DNA from: Corynebacterium uropygiale
GTDB taxonomy: Bacteria; Actinomycetota; Actinomycetes; Mycobacteriales; Mycobacteriaceae
Length of the DNA: 64,000 nucleotides
Direction of reading: 5' to 3'
NCBI RefSeq assembly: GCF_021568315.1
Contig: NZ_JAKGSI010000002.1
Span: forward strand, 124,001-188,000
Part shown: positions 1 through 7,436 of the stretch, in pieces
Position numbering within the stretch: position 1 is the stretch's first letter
Layout: each line of letters starts with the position of its first letter
Translations under genes and position numbers: made by a program
Notes under the pieces: model-generated
Databases searched by the model: none
Told to the model about the DNA's origin: nothing
Seen by the model: only the letters and a program-made list of their open reading frames with translations

Positions 1-1230
1 AAGCAGGGGCACACGCCCATGCTCGTGGCCTGTGACCTCCAGCGCCCGGGCGCGGTCCAGCAGCTGCAGATCGTCGGCGAGCGCGCCGGGGTGCCGACCT
101 TCGCCCCCGATCCGGGGACGGCCCCCGACTCCTCCGAGCACGAAATGGGCACGAGCCACGGCGATCCCGTCGAGGTCGCCCGCGCGGGCATCGAGGAGGC
201 TCGACGCCAGCAGCACGACGTCGTCATCGTGGACACCGCCGGCCGCCTCGGCATCGACGAGACGCTCATGACCCAGGCGCGCAACATCCGCGACGCCATC
301 GACCCGGACGAAGTCCTCTTCGTCATCGACTCCATGATCGGCCAGGACGCCGTGATGACCGCCGAGGCCTTCCGCGATGGCGTGGACTTCACCGGCGTCG
401 TCCTCACCAAGCTCGACGGCGATGCCCGCGGCGGCGCGGCGCTCTCCATCCGCGAGGTCACCGGCAAGCCCATCCTCTACGCCTCGACGGGCGAGAAGCT
501 CGAGGACTTCGACGTCTTCCACCCCGAGCGCATGGCCAGCCGCATCCTCGGCATGGGTGACATCCTCTCGCTCATCGAGCAGGCGGAACAGACCCTCGAC
601 GCGGAGAAGGCCGCCGAGACGGCGTCGAAAATTGGCTCGGGCGAGCTGACCCTGGAGGACTTCCTCGAGCAGATGCTCATGATCCGCCGCATGGGGCCCA
701 TCGGCAACCTTCTCAAGATGCTGCCCGGCGGCAAGCAGATGAACCAGATGGCGGATATGGTCGACGAGAAGCAGCTCGACCGCATCCAGGCGATCATCCG
801 CGGCATGACGCCCGCCGAGCGGGCTAACCCGAAGATCCTCAACGCCTCGCGCCGCAAGCGCATCGCGAATGGTTCGGGCGTGTCGGTCTCTGAGGTCAAC
901 CAGCTCGTCGAGCGCTTCTTCCAAGCCAAGAAGATGATGGGCAAGATGGCCGGCCAGTTCGGCATGGGCGGCCGCAAGGCCACGAAGAAGAAACCGAAGG
1001 GCCGCAAGGGCAAGAATGGCAAGCGCAAGCCGCCGAAGCGCACCGGCGGTGGCGGCGGCATGCCCGGGATGCCCTCCATGGCGGAGCTGCAGAAGCTTCA
1101 GCAGCAGATGGAAGGCGGCCAGGGTGGTGGCTTCCCCGGCATGGGAGGCATGGGGATGCCCGGCGGCATGCCGAAGGGCCTGGAGAACATCGACCTCAAT
1201 AACCTGGACTTCGGCAAGGGGAAGAAGTAA
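1..1230 (+). CDS. ffh: Signal recognition particle GTPase Ffh (5'-truncated)
   Basis: This is the C-terminal 409 residues of the SRP54/Ffh GTPase, which binds signal peptides on ribosomes together with 4.5S RNA and hands the complex to FtsY at the membrane. The frame is already open at base 1, so the N domain and the P-loop lie outside the window. The first visible block is LVACDLQRPGA. It is followed by the GTPase motifs DTAGRLG (near base 235) and TKLDGDARGG (near base 408). The RNA- and signal-binding M domain starts near base 640. A Lys-rich linker leads to a Met/Gly-rich tail (GMGGMGMPGGMPKG), common in high-GC actinobacteria. A hairpin follows the stop codon. Identification is secure; only the 5' end is missing. 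Confidence 0.97.
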   Translation, partial: KQGHTPMLVACDLQRPGAVQQLQIVGERAGVPTFAPDPGTAPDSSEHEMGTSHGDPVEVARAGIEEARRQQHDVVIVDTAGRLGIDETLMTQARNIRDAIDPDEVLFVIDSMIGQDAVMTAEAFRDGVDFTGVVLTKLDGDARGGAALSIREVTGKPILYASTGEKLEDFDVFHPERMASRILGMGDILSLIEQAEQTLDAEKAAETASKIGSGELTLEDFLEQMLMIRRMGPIGNLLKMLPGGKQMNQMADMVDEKQLDRIQAIIRGMTPAERANPKILNASRRKRIANGSGVSVSEVNQLVERFFQAKKMMGKMAGQFGMGGRKATKKKPKGRKGKNGKRKPPKRTGGGGGMPGMPSMAELQKLQQQMEGGQGGGFPGMGGMGMPGGMPKGLENIDLNNLDFGKGKK

Positions 1231-1272
1231 GGGACGACGAGCACCCCCGGCTTGCCTGACTCGGCGGAAAGA

Positions 1273-1300
1273 GAATGCCCCGGCGCTGGCCGGGGCATTC
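1273..1300. terminator. Hairpin after ffh
   Basis: Perfect 12-bp inverted repeat GAATGCCCCGGC / GCCGGGGCATTC with a 4-nt loop, 42 bp after the ffh stop and 45 bp before the stop of the convergent ankyrin gene. There is no T-run, so it resembles the U-less terminators common in actinobacteria. It could serve both converging genes. Confidence 0.75.
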
Positions 1301-1345
1301 GTGCTGGTGGGGGATCTGCAAAAAGCTGAAGAAAGCTGCAGGGAG

Positions 1346-1819
1346 CTAGAGCATGTCGTTGGCGTTGACGCCGTGGTGGTCCCGAAGCCGGGGATTGGCC
1401 CCGGCGCGGAGGAAGACGTCGACGATGGCAGAATCGGGATAGTTCCTGGCGGCGGCGTACCACAGGGGAGTGCGGCCCTCGGCGTCACGCATATCGACGG
1501 GAGCGCCGGCGTCGATGAGGACCTCCGCGACGCCATCCGCGCCGGACATCGCCGCATAGTGTAGGGCGGTCTTGCCGCTGTCATCCACGGCCGCAACATC
1601 AGCGTGGCGGCACAGCAGTGACGTGGTGGCCAGCAGGTGATCCCGTTCAGCTGCCAGCATGAGAATTGTTTTGCCGCCGGAGACACGAACATTGACGCCG
1701 AGACGCGTCACGAGGGCGTCGAGTCCCTCACGGTCATAGGCCTGAAGGAGCGTGTCAATCCTGGATTCATCGGTGTATCTGACCAGAGTATGCGGGATCC
1801 GCAAAACAGGAGATGTCAC
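1346..1819 (-). CDS. Small ankyrin-repeat protein
   Basis: A 157-residue protein made mostly of ankyrin repeats, which are protein-protein interaction modules; no enzyme domain is seen. From about residue 50 there are three to four repeat units with recognisable cores: GKTILMLAAERDH, GKTALHYAAMSGADGVAEVLIDAGA and GRTPLWYAAARN. The chain ends in a partial repeat. No signal peptide or membrane segment is visible, so it is probably cytoplasmic. The start chosen is GTG at 1819, because TAGATT lies exactly 7 nt upstream (leaderless arrangement); an in-frame ATG at 1855 is the alternative and would overlap an inverted repeat. It is divergent from rpsP and convergent with ffh. Its partner and role are unknown. 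Confidence 0.82.
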   Translation of the reverse strand: MTSPVLRIPHTLVRYTDESRIDTLLQAYDREGLDALVTRLGVNVRVSGGKTILMLAAERDHLLATTSLLCRHADVAAVDDSGKTALHYAAMSGADGVAEVLIDAGAPVDMRDAEGRTPLWYAAARNYPDSAIVDVFLRAGANPRLRDHHGVNANDML

Positions 1820-1826
1820 AGCGATT

Positions 1827-1832
1827 AATCTA
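1827..1832 (-). promoter_or_regulatory. -10 box of ankyrin gene (leaderless)
   Basis: TAGATT on the minus strand, separated by 7 nt from the GTG start at 1819. A perfect inverted repeat CGCGGG-5-CCCGCG (1836-1852) lies immediately upstream and could hold a regulator. No good -35 box is visible. Confidence 0.5.
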
Positions 1833-1835
1833 CAA

Positions 1836-1852
1836 CGCGGGTCAAGCCCGCG
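1836..1852. repeat. Inverted repeat upstream of ankyrin gene
   Basis: CGCGGG and CCCGCG arms around a 5-bp spacer, abutting the -10 box of the ankyrin gene. Its position would suit an operator. Six-bp GC arms are not rare at this GC content, so this is tentative. Confidence 0.35.
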
Positions 1853-1869
1853 CATACATCGTGGACCAA

Positions 1870-1898
1870 TTGTGTGGATGCGCGCGGGAGGGTATAAT
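1870..1898 (+). promoter_or_regulatory. rpsP promoter with -10 inside an inverted repeat
   Basis: TTGTGT (1870-1875), 17-nt spacer, TATAAT (1893-1898). The TATAAT is flanked by GAGGG and CCCTC (1888-1903), a perfect 5-bp inverted repeat centred on the -10. It implies a 5' leader of about 150 nt before rpsP. Confidence 0.7.
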
Positions 1899-2056
1899 CC
1901 CTCAAGTTGCTTCCGAGCACATGACCATCCTGCGTTACACCGTCATCGGCTACGGCCGACCGGTGGTCACGCGCAGGCTAAATCCAAGGGTTGAACCGGC
2001 TCTCCGCCTCCTGTGGGGAGCGTCTGAACTGCCCAGTGACCACAGAAAGAGGAACC

Positions 2057-2545
2057 ATGGCTGTCAAGATCAAGCTGCAGCGTCTCGGTAAGATCCGTAC
2101 CCCGCACTACCGCGTGGTGGTGGCTGATGCCCGCACCCGCCGCGACGGCAAGGTGATCGAGAACATCGGCATCTACGAGCCGAAGCAGGAGCCCTCCCTC
2201 ATCAAGATTGACTCCGAGCGTGCCCAGTACTGGCTGGGTGTGGGCGCCCAGCCCACCGAGCCCGTCCTCGCCCTGCTCAAGGTGACCGGCGACTGGCAGA
2301 AGTTCAAGGGCCTCCCGGGCGCCGAGGGCACCCTCAAGGTTGCCGAGGAGAAGCCTTCCAAGCTGGACCTCTTCAACAAGGCTCTGGCTGAGGCCAACGA
2401 GGGCCCCACCGCCGAGGCCATCACCGAGAAGAAGCGCAAGGCTCGCGAGGAGAAGGAAGCCAAGGAAGCTGCGGAGAAGCTGGAAGCCGAGAAGGCTGCC
2501 GCCGCCGCTGGCGAGGCTGACGCCGAGGCCGAGTCCGAGGAGTAA
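2057..2545 (+). CDS. rpsP: 30S ribosomal protein S16
   Basis: Small-subunit protein S16 of 162 residues, which binds 16S rRNA and helps 30S assembly. The N-terminus [19 protein letters not shown] and the following [18 protein letters not shown] are the conserved S16 core (residues 1-80). The second half is an actinobacterial extension rich in Glu, Lys and Ala, probably a charged helix. The ATG at 2057 follows AGAAAGAGGAACC; longer in-frame starts upstream have no ribosome-binding site and would extend beyond the conserved N-terminus. In relatives rpsP is close to rimM and trmD. Here the nucleoside island separates them, and a T-run terminator directly follows. Confidence 0.97.
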   Translation: MAVKIKLQRLGKIRTPHYRVVVADARTRRDGKVIENIGIYEPKQEPSLIKIDSERAQYWLGVGAQPTEPVLALLKVTGDWQKFKGLPGAEGTLKVAEEKPSKLDLFNKALAEANEGPTAEAITEKKRKAREEKEAKEAAEKLEAEKAAAAAGEADAEAESEE

Positions 2546-2567
2546 TTCCCTCCGCTTCGTGCACGTG

Positions 2568-2602
2568 CCGCCATCCCCTGACCTGGGGCGATGGCGGTTT
2601 TT
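2568..2602 (+). terminator. rpsP intrinsic terminator
   Basis: CCGCCATC plus CCC pair with GGGG and GATGGCGG (one bulged C), followed by TTTTT. It isolates rpsP from deoR. Confidence 0.85.
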
Positions 2603-2616
2603 CGTGTCCGTACTGC

Positions 2617-2622
2617 TACCAT
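2617..2622 (+). promoter_or_regulatory. Extended -10 of deoR (leaderless)
   Basis: TGC-TACCAT (TACCAT at 2617-2622), 7 nt before the ATG at 2630. This spacing favours 2630 over the upstream ATGs at 2591 and 2621; the first of those lies inside the rpsP terminator. Confidence 0.6.
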
Positions 2623-2629
2623 GAGTTCT

Positions 2630-3586
2630 ATGGAAAACCGGGATGAGCAGGCTCTTCGTGCGGCCAAATTGTATTACCTTACGGGTTTGGGCCAGGCGGA
2701 GGTTGCCAAGGAACTCGGCGTATCCCGGCCCACCGTGTCGAAGCTCCTTAAACACGCGAAAGAGCGCGGCTTCGTCGTCATCGAGGTGCATGACCCCCGG
2801 GAGAGCAGCGGCGAGGTCGCCGAGCGGCTCATGAACCGCTACCGGCCCTATGGGGTGCGGGAGGTCCGCGTTGTGGAGGCGCCTCGGGATCGCCTCGAGG
2901 AGCTCCTCCGCGAGCTCGGCCGTGCTGGCGCGGAGATCCTCACCCGTGAGGTGCAGGATGGTGACCAGGTGGGCGTCTCCTGGGGCCGCACGATGTACGC
3001 GCTGGCCAAATCCCTGGAGTACTCCCCCCGCCATGGGGTGGAGATTGTGCAGCTCAAGGGGGGTATGAGCTACACGCGCAAGAGCACCAACGACATGGAG
3101 ACTATCAACCTCTTCTGCCGTGCTTTCGACGCCGATGCGCGTACCCTCCCGCTGCCCGTGATCTTCGATAACGCGGAGACGAAGCGCATCGTGGAAAGCG
3201 ACCGCCACATCGCGAGCCTCCTCGAGCGTGGCCGGAATACGGACATCGCGGTGTTCACCGTCGGCCACGTGCACCCGGACTCCTTGCCGCTCACCCTGGG
3301 CTACCTCCGTGATGAGGAGATCGAGGCCCTGGCTACCGAGGCGGTGGGTGACGTGTGCTCCCGCTTCTTCAATGAGCGCGGCGAGATCGCCATCCCGGAG
3401 ATCAATGACCGCACTGTGGGCATTTCGGTGGAGGACCTCGCAGAACGCCCGGTGAAGATCCTCGTCGCCGGAGGCCGGTGGAAGGCCGCTGCCATTGACA
3501 CGGCCGTCCGCATGGGTTTGGCCTCCCACCTGGTGACGGACGTCGATACGGCGGAGGAGATCCTCGCACAGCCGGAGGTTCATTAA
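2630..3586 (+). CDS. deoR: SorC/DeoR-type sugar-binding transcriptional regulator of nucleoside catabolism
   Basis: A 318-residue repressor of the SorC family, the class of Bacillus subtilis DeoR. An N-terminal helix-turn-helix (AEVAKELGVSRPTVSKLLKH, residues about 25-45) is followed by a sugar-phosphate-binding, phosphosugar-isomerase-like effector domain. Members usually sense phosphorylated sugars; for DeoR the inducer is deoxyribose-5-phosphate. It heads the nucleoside island, followed by convergent nupC, with cdd, deoA, deoC and deoD beyond. Its likely operators are the paired repeats at 5335-5368 and 11333-11366. The start is set by a TACCAT box 7 nt upstream, so the mRNA is probably leaderless. 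Family assignment is firm; ligand and targets are inferred from context. Confidence 0.88.
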   Translation: MENRDEQALRAAKLYYLTGLGQAEVAKELGVSRPTVSKLLKHAKERGFVVIEVHDPRESSGEVAERLMNRYRPYGVREVRVVEAPRDRLEELLRELGRAGAEILTREVQDGDQVGVSWGRTMYALAKSLEYSPRHGVEIVQLKGGMSYTRKSTNDMETINLFCRAFDADARTLPLPVIFDNAETKRIVESDRHIASLLERGRNTDIAVFTVGHVHPDSLPLTLGYLRDEEIEALATEAVGDVCSRFFNERGEIAIPEINDRTVGISVEDLAERPVKILVAGGRWKAAAIDTAVRMGLASHLVTDVDTAEEILAQPEVH

Positions 3587-3591
3587 CGACG

Positions 3592-3629
3592 ACGACGGGC
3601 CCCGGATGGTTGTCACCGGGGCCGGTCGT
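3592..3629. terminator. Bidirectional hairpin between deoR and nupC
   Basis: ACGAC-G-GGCCCCGG, 10-nt loop, CCGGGGCC-G-GTCGT. It lies between two convergent stop codons and has no T-run. Confidence 0.75.
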
Positions 3630-3658
3630 GTGTGCTGGGCCGTGGAGTGGGGCGTGCC

Positions 3659-4873
3659 TTAGAGGGCAACCACCCCGACGATCGCAGCGTTGAGGATGTT
3701 GGTGCAGAAGCCTGCGAAGAGGGCGCGGAGGCCGAGCTGGGCGACCTCGCCGCGGCGTTCAGGGCAGAGCGCGCCGAAGGAACCGATCTGGATGGCGATG
3801 GAGGAGAGGTTGGCAAAGCCGGCCATCGCGAAGGTGGAGATCATCACGGCCTTGGGCGAGAGCTGAGCAACGTGCTCGGAGAAGGAGGTGTAGCCGACGA
3901 ACTCGTTGAGGATGGTCTTTTGACCAATGAAGCTGCCGACCAGCCCGGACTCGTGCCACGGGACGCCGATGGCCCAGGCCAGCGGGGAGAAGATGAGGCC
4001 GAAGAGCCCTTCGAGGGACCAGTTCTCCTGGCCGAAGAGGTGGCCGATCCCGCCGAGGATCGCCGAGAGCATCGCGATGAGAGCGATGAACGCGATGAGC
4101 ATGCACGCGACGGAGACGGCGATCCGACCACCGGCCATGGCACCGGCGCCGAGGGCGTCGATGATGTTCTTGTTCTCCTCATCGCGGACGTTGCGAACGT
4201 TCGCGGATGCCCGGGATTCCTCAGTCTCCGGCATCAGGGCCTTCGCCACGAGCAAGGAGCCCGGGGCGTTCATAATGGAGGCGGCGAGGAGGTAGGGGAG
4301 AGGCGCACCCAGGAGCGAGTAGCCGATGAGGGTGGAGCCCGCCACCGAGGCGAAGCCGCCGCTCATACAGGTGAAGAGCTCAGAGCGCGTGAGCTTGGAG
4401 AGCCAGGGGCGGATGACGAGGGGCGCCTCGGACTGCCCGAGGAAGATGACGGTGGCCGCCCAGACGGACTCCACCTTGGACGTCCCCAGGATCTTGCCCA
4501 GGCCCGTGCCGACGATCTCCACGAACCACTGGAGAACGCGCAGGTAGTAGAGGGCGGCGATGATCGCGCCGAGGAAGATGATGACCGGCAGGACGTTGAG
4601 TGCGAAGACGAAGCCGATGTTGTCACCGAAGAGCGGGCCGAAGACGAAGGACGTGCCCTTCCCGGTGAAGTCGATGAGCTTCTGAACGACGTCGGCCGTC
4701 CAGCGCAGGGCGTGGAAGCCGGGCTCCCACTTGAGGACGATGAGCGCGAAGACCACCTGGAGGAGGAGGCCGGCGCCCATCGTGCGCCACTTAATTTGGC
4801 GGCGGTGCGAGGAGAAGAGAACGAGAATAGCGAGGATGAGGACGATGCCGATGAGGCCTTGGAAGCGTTCCAT
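3659..4873 (-). CDS. nupC: NupC-type nucleoside transporter (CNT family)
   Basis: Concentrative nucleoside transporter of 404 residues, the usual bacterial CNT length, which imports nucleosides with protons or sodium. It is strongly hydrophobic with an N-terminal membrane helix (LIGIVLILAILVLF). It carries the family signatures GQSEAPLVIRPW (about residue 145) and NEFVGYTSF (about residue 320), which contribute to substrate and cation sites. It lies 5 bp downstream of cdd on the same strand and is probably cotranscribed, so cytidine uptake and deamination are coupled. It faces deoR convergently across a hairpin. The start ATG at 4873 gives a normal N-terminus. Exact substrate range cannot be read from sequence. 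Confidence 0.93.
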   Translation of the reverse strand: MERFQGLIGIVLILAILVLFSSHRRQIKWRTMGAGLLLQVVFALIVLKWEPGFHALRWTADVVQKLIDFTGKGTSFVFGPLFGDNIGFVFALNVLPVIIFLGAIIAALYYLRVLQWFVEIVGTGLGKILGTSKVESVWAATVIFLGQSEAPLVIRPWLSKLTRSELFTCMSGGFASVAGSTLIGYSLLGAPLPYLLAASIMNAPGSLLVAKALMPETEESRASANVRNVRDEENKNIIDALGAGAMAGGRIAVSVACMLIAFIALIAMLSAILGGIGHLFGQENWSLEGLFGLIFSPLAWAIGVPWHESGLVGSFIGQKTILNEFVGYTSFSEHVAQLSPKAVMISTFAMAGFANLSSIAIQIGSFGALCPERRGEVAQLGLRALFAGFCTNILNAAIVGVVAL

Positions 4874-4878
4874 GGTGG

Positions 4879-5295
4879 CTACTCCTCATCCAGCGCTTCG
4901 GGACCGAAAGAGTAGGGCAGGATCTTCTCGAAGGGGAGGCTGAGGGGCTCTCCATCGGGGCCTTCGACGATGACCCGTTCGCACTGGAACTCGCGGAGTA
5001 CCTGGCGGCAGGCCCCGCAGGGCCAGCAGGGGGCGGCCTTGAGGCCGATGACGGCGATGGCGCTGATGCGCTGTGCACCATATTGGGCAACCATGGTGGT
5101 GATCGCGTTACGCTCGGCGCAAATGGTCTCCCCATAGGCGGCGTTCTCCACGTTGCAGCCGGTGACGAGGTGCCCTTCGCCGTCGATCAGGGCGGCACCA
5201 ACTGGGAAGTGGGAATACGGGACGTAAGCACGGTGGGCGACTTCTCGAGCGGCGTCCAACAGGGCGGTATCGCTCATGAGCGTTGTAGAAGTCAT
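4879..5295 (-). CDS. cdd: Cytidine deaminase
   Basis: Cytosolic zinc enzyme of 138 residues that deaminates cytidine and deoxycytidine to uridine and deoxyuridine. It is the homotetrameric type with Cys ligands: CAERNAI supplies the first zinc Cys and the catalytic Glu, and PCWPCGACRQVL supplies the other two Cys. SHFPVGAAL near the N-terminus is the substrate loop. The start at 5295 follows GGAGAAAGGATC at good spacing; an in-frame ATG lies six codons further in, and an upstream extension has no ribosome site. It is the first gene of the cdd-nupC unit. The candidate DeoR operator at 5335-5368 lies 40 bp upstream and may control it together with divergent deoA. Confidence 0.95.
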   Translation of the reverse strand: MTSTTLMSDTALLDAAREVAHRAYVPYSHFPVGAALIDGEGHLVTGCNVENAAYGETICAERNAITTMVAQYGAQRISAIAVIGLKAAPCWPCGACRQVLREFQCERVIVEGPDGEPLSLPFEKILPYSFGPEALDEE

Positions 5296-5334
5296 GCCGG
5301 GATCCTTTCTCCTAGACCACCGAGGGCACTGTGA

Positions 5335-5368
5335 GAACATTCGCAAAAGTGCCCATTGACAATTGTTC
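5335..5368. promoter_or_regulatory. Candidate DeoR operator in the cdd-deoA divergent region
   Basis: Two inverted half-elements, GAACATTCGCAA (5335-5346) and TGACAATTGTTC (5357-5368), start-to-start 22 bp apart. The second overlaps the deoA -35. The same arrangement with the same 22-bp spacing occurs before deoD (11333-11366), with 27 of 36 identical bases when the flanking GA is included. Confidence 0.65.
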
Positions 5369-5384
5369 TAGCCAGTAAGATAAT
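5356..5384 (+). promoter_or_regulatory. deoA operon promoter
   Basis: TTGACA (5356-5361), 17-nt spacer, GATAAT (5379-5384). This is close to consensus. The -35 lies inside the candidate DeoR operator, fitting repression by occlusion. Confidence 0.75.
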
Positions 5385-5465
5385 CGGGTCATAGGCATTG
5401 GCGCAAGAAATCTGGATCACAATTTTCGACCTGCGCCACCACCCCCTCTCTCAAGGAGCAGAACA

Positions 5466-6749
5466 ATGACGGAAGCATTTGACGTTGTCGACGTCATCCG
5501 TACCAAGCGTGACCGTTCCGAGCTCAGCACTGAGCAGATCCAGTGGGTCATCGACGCCTACACCCGGGGCGTCGTGGGTGACGAGCAGATGGCTGCCCTC
5601 AACATGGCCGTGTTCCTCAATGGCATGAACCGCCGCGAGATCGTTGATTGGACAAAGGCCATGATCGCGAGCGGCGAGACCATGAACTTCGATTCCCTCA
5701 GCAAGCCCACCACGGATAAGCACTCCACGGGTGGTGTCGGCGATAAGATCACCCTCCCGCTGGGGCCGCTGGTGAGTGCCTTCGGCGTCGCCGTTCCGCA
5801 GCTCTCCGGCCGCGGACTGGGCCACACAGGCGGAACCCTCGACAAGATGGAGTCCATCAAGGGCTGGGATCCCAACATGAGCAACGCCCGCATGATGGAG
5901 ATCCTCGAGGACTCCGGCGCGGTTGTTGCCGCCGCTGGCTCGGGCCTTGCCCCGGCCGATAAGAAGATCTACGCACTGCGGGACATCACGGCCACCGTTG
6001 ACTGCATCCCGCTCATTGCCAGCTCCATCATGAGCAAGAAGATCGCTGAGGGCACCGCGGCCCTCGTCCTCGACGTCAAGGTCGGTACCGGCGCCTTCAT
6101 GCGAGACCTCGATCATGCTCGGGAGCTGGCCCGCACGATGGTGGACCTCGGCTCGGATGCCGGTGTCAAGACCCGCGCACTGCTCACCGACATGAATGTC
6201 CCGCTGGGCCGGACCATCGGCAACGCCCTCGAGGTCCGCGAGTCTGTGGAAGTCCTCCAGGGTGGCGGCCCGGCGGACGTCGTCGAGCTCACTTGTGAAC
6301 TCGCGCGCAACATGCTCGACCTGGCTGGCGTGCACGATGCCGACGTCGAGGAGGCCCTGAAGGACGGCCGCGCGATGGATTCCTGGCGCCGCATGATTAA
6401 GGCCCAGGGCGGTGACCCGGATGCGCCGCTGCCGGTCGCGACGCACACGCACGATGTCGTGGCAGACAAGGATGGCTACGTCACGGAGCTCGACGCGCTG
6501 GCGCTCGGCGTGGGCTCCTGGCGCCTCGGCGCGGGCCGCGCCCGCAAGGAGGACCCGGTGCAGGCGACCGCCGGCATCGAGATCCACGCCGGCTATGGCG
6601 AGAAGGTGACGAAGGGGCAGAAGCTCCTCACCCTGCACACCGAGACCCCGGAGCGTTTCGAGCGTGCTCTCGAGAGCATCGAGCCCGGGCTGAGCATCGG
6701 TGATACCCAGCCGGCCCCGCGCACCCTCATCCACGAGATCATCCAGTAG
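5466..6749 (+). CDS. deoA: Thymidine/pyrimidine-nucleoside phosphorylase
   Basis: Glycosyltransferase family 3 phosphorylase of 427 residues that splits thymidine (and often uridine) with phosphate into base and (deoxy)ribose-1-phosphate. Visible motifs are KHSTGGVGDK (phosphate loop, about residue 80) and SGRGLGHTGGTLDKMESI (about residue 115, family signature). A C-terminal PYNP-type domain ends in an Arg-rich tail. The start ATG follows CAAGGAGCAGAACA. It is the first gene of a tight plus-strand unit with deoC and a sugar-phosphate mutase. The near-consensus promoter and overlapping operator suggest induction by nucleosides. Thymidine versus uridine preference is not decided here. Confidence 0.94.
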   Translation: MTEAFDVVDVIRTKRDRSELSTEQIQWVIDAYTRGVVGDEQMAALNMAVFLNGMNRREIVDWTKAMIASGETMNFDSLSKPTTDKHSTGGVGDKITLPLGPLVSAFGVAVPQLSGRGLGHTGGTLDKMESIKGWDPNMSNARMMEILEDSGAVVAAAGSGLAPADKKIYALRDITATVDCIPLIASSIMSKKIAEGTAALVLDVKVGTGAFMRDLDHARELARTMVDLGSDAGVKTRALLTDMNVPLGRTIGNALEVRESVEVLQGGGPADVVELTCELARNMLDLAGVHDADVEEALKDGRAMDSWRRMIKAQGGDPDAPLPVATHTHDVVADKDGYVTELDALALGVGSWRLGAGRARKEDPVQATAGIEIHAGYGEKVTKGQKLLTLHTETPERFERALESIEPGLSIGDTQPAPRTLIHEIIQ

Positions 6750-6791
6750 AGCAGCGCTCAGCACTCACGAGACGATAGGAAGGACACCTCC

Positions 6792-7436
6792 ATGCAGCGA
6801 GAAGAGCTCGCAGCGTACATTGACCACACCCTCCTCAAGCCCGAGGCAACACCGGAGGACGTGGCAGCACTCGTGAAGGAGGCGGCGGATCTGGGGACGT
6901 ACTCCGTGTGCGTGTCTCCCTCCCAGCTTCCCGTCGAGACCCCCGAATCGGTCAAGGTCGCCACCGTGTGCGGCTTCCCCTCCGGGGCCCACCACAGCGC
7001 GATCAAGGCAGCTGAGGCGAAGGATTCCGTCGCCAAGGGTGCCGACGAAGTGGACATGGTCATCAACCTCGCCCTCGCGAAGACCGGGGATTTCGACGGG
7101 GTTGAGGCTGACATCCGCGCCGTCCGCGAGGCCATCCCCGGCGCCGTGCTCAAGGTCATTCTGGAAACCGCAGCGCTGAGCGATGAGGAGATCACCGCCT
7201 GCTGCCTCGCGGCGGAGAAGGCCGGAGCCGACTTCGTGAAGACCTCCACCGGGTTCCACCCCGCGGGTGGGGCGAGCGTTCACGCCATCAGCGTCATGAA
7301 CGAGGCCGTTGGCGGGCGGCTCGGGATCAAGGCCTCCGGCGGCATCCGGGACACGGAGACCGCGCTCGCTCTCATCGAGGCGGGGGCCACCCGGCTTGGG
7401 TGCTCCTCCTCGCGGGCCATCGTCGAGGGGGCATGA
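6792..7436 (+). CDS. deoC: Deoxyribose-phosphate aldolase
   Basis: Class I aldolase of 214 residues that cleaves 2-deoxyribose-5-phosphate to acetaldehyde and glyceraldehyde-3-phosphate, feeding nucleoside sugars into glycolysis. [11 protein letters not shown] at the N-terminus and [10 protein letters not shown] (Schiff-base Lys, about residue 145) are diagnostic, and IKASGGIRD closes the phosphate site. It lies 42 bp after deoA with its own GATAGGAAGGA site. Its stop codon overlaps the start region of the following mutase (ATGATGA), so the two are probably translationally coupled. Length is normal for the short bacterial type. Confidence 0.95.
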   Translation: MQREELAAYIDHTLLKPEATPEDVAALVKEAADLGTYSVCVSPSQLPVETPESVKVATVCGFPSGAHHSAIKAAEAKDSVAKGADEVDMVINLALAKTGDFDGVEADIRAVREAIPGAVLKVILETAALSDEEITACCLAAEKAGADFVKTSTGFHPAGGASVHAISVMNEAVGGRLGIKASGGIRDTETALALIEAGATRLGCSSSRAIVEGA

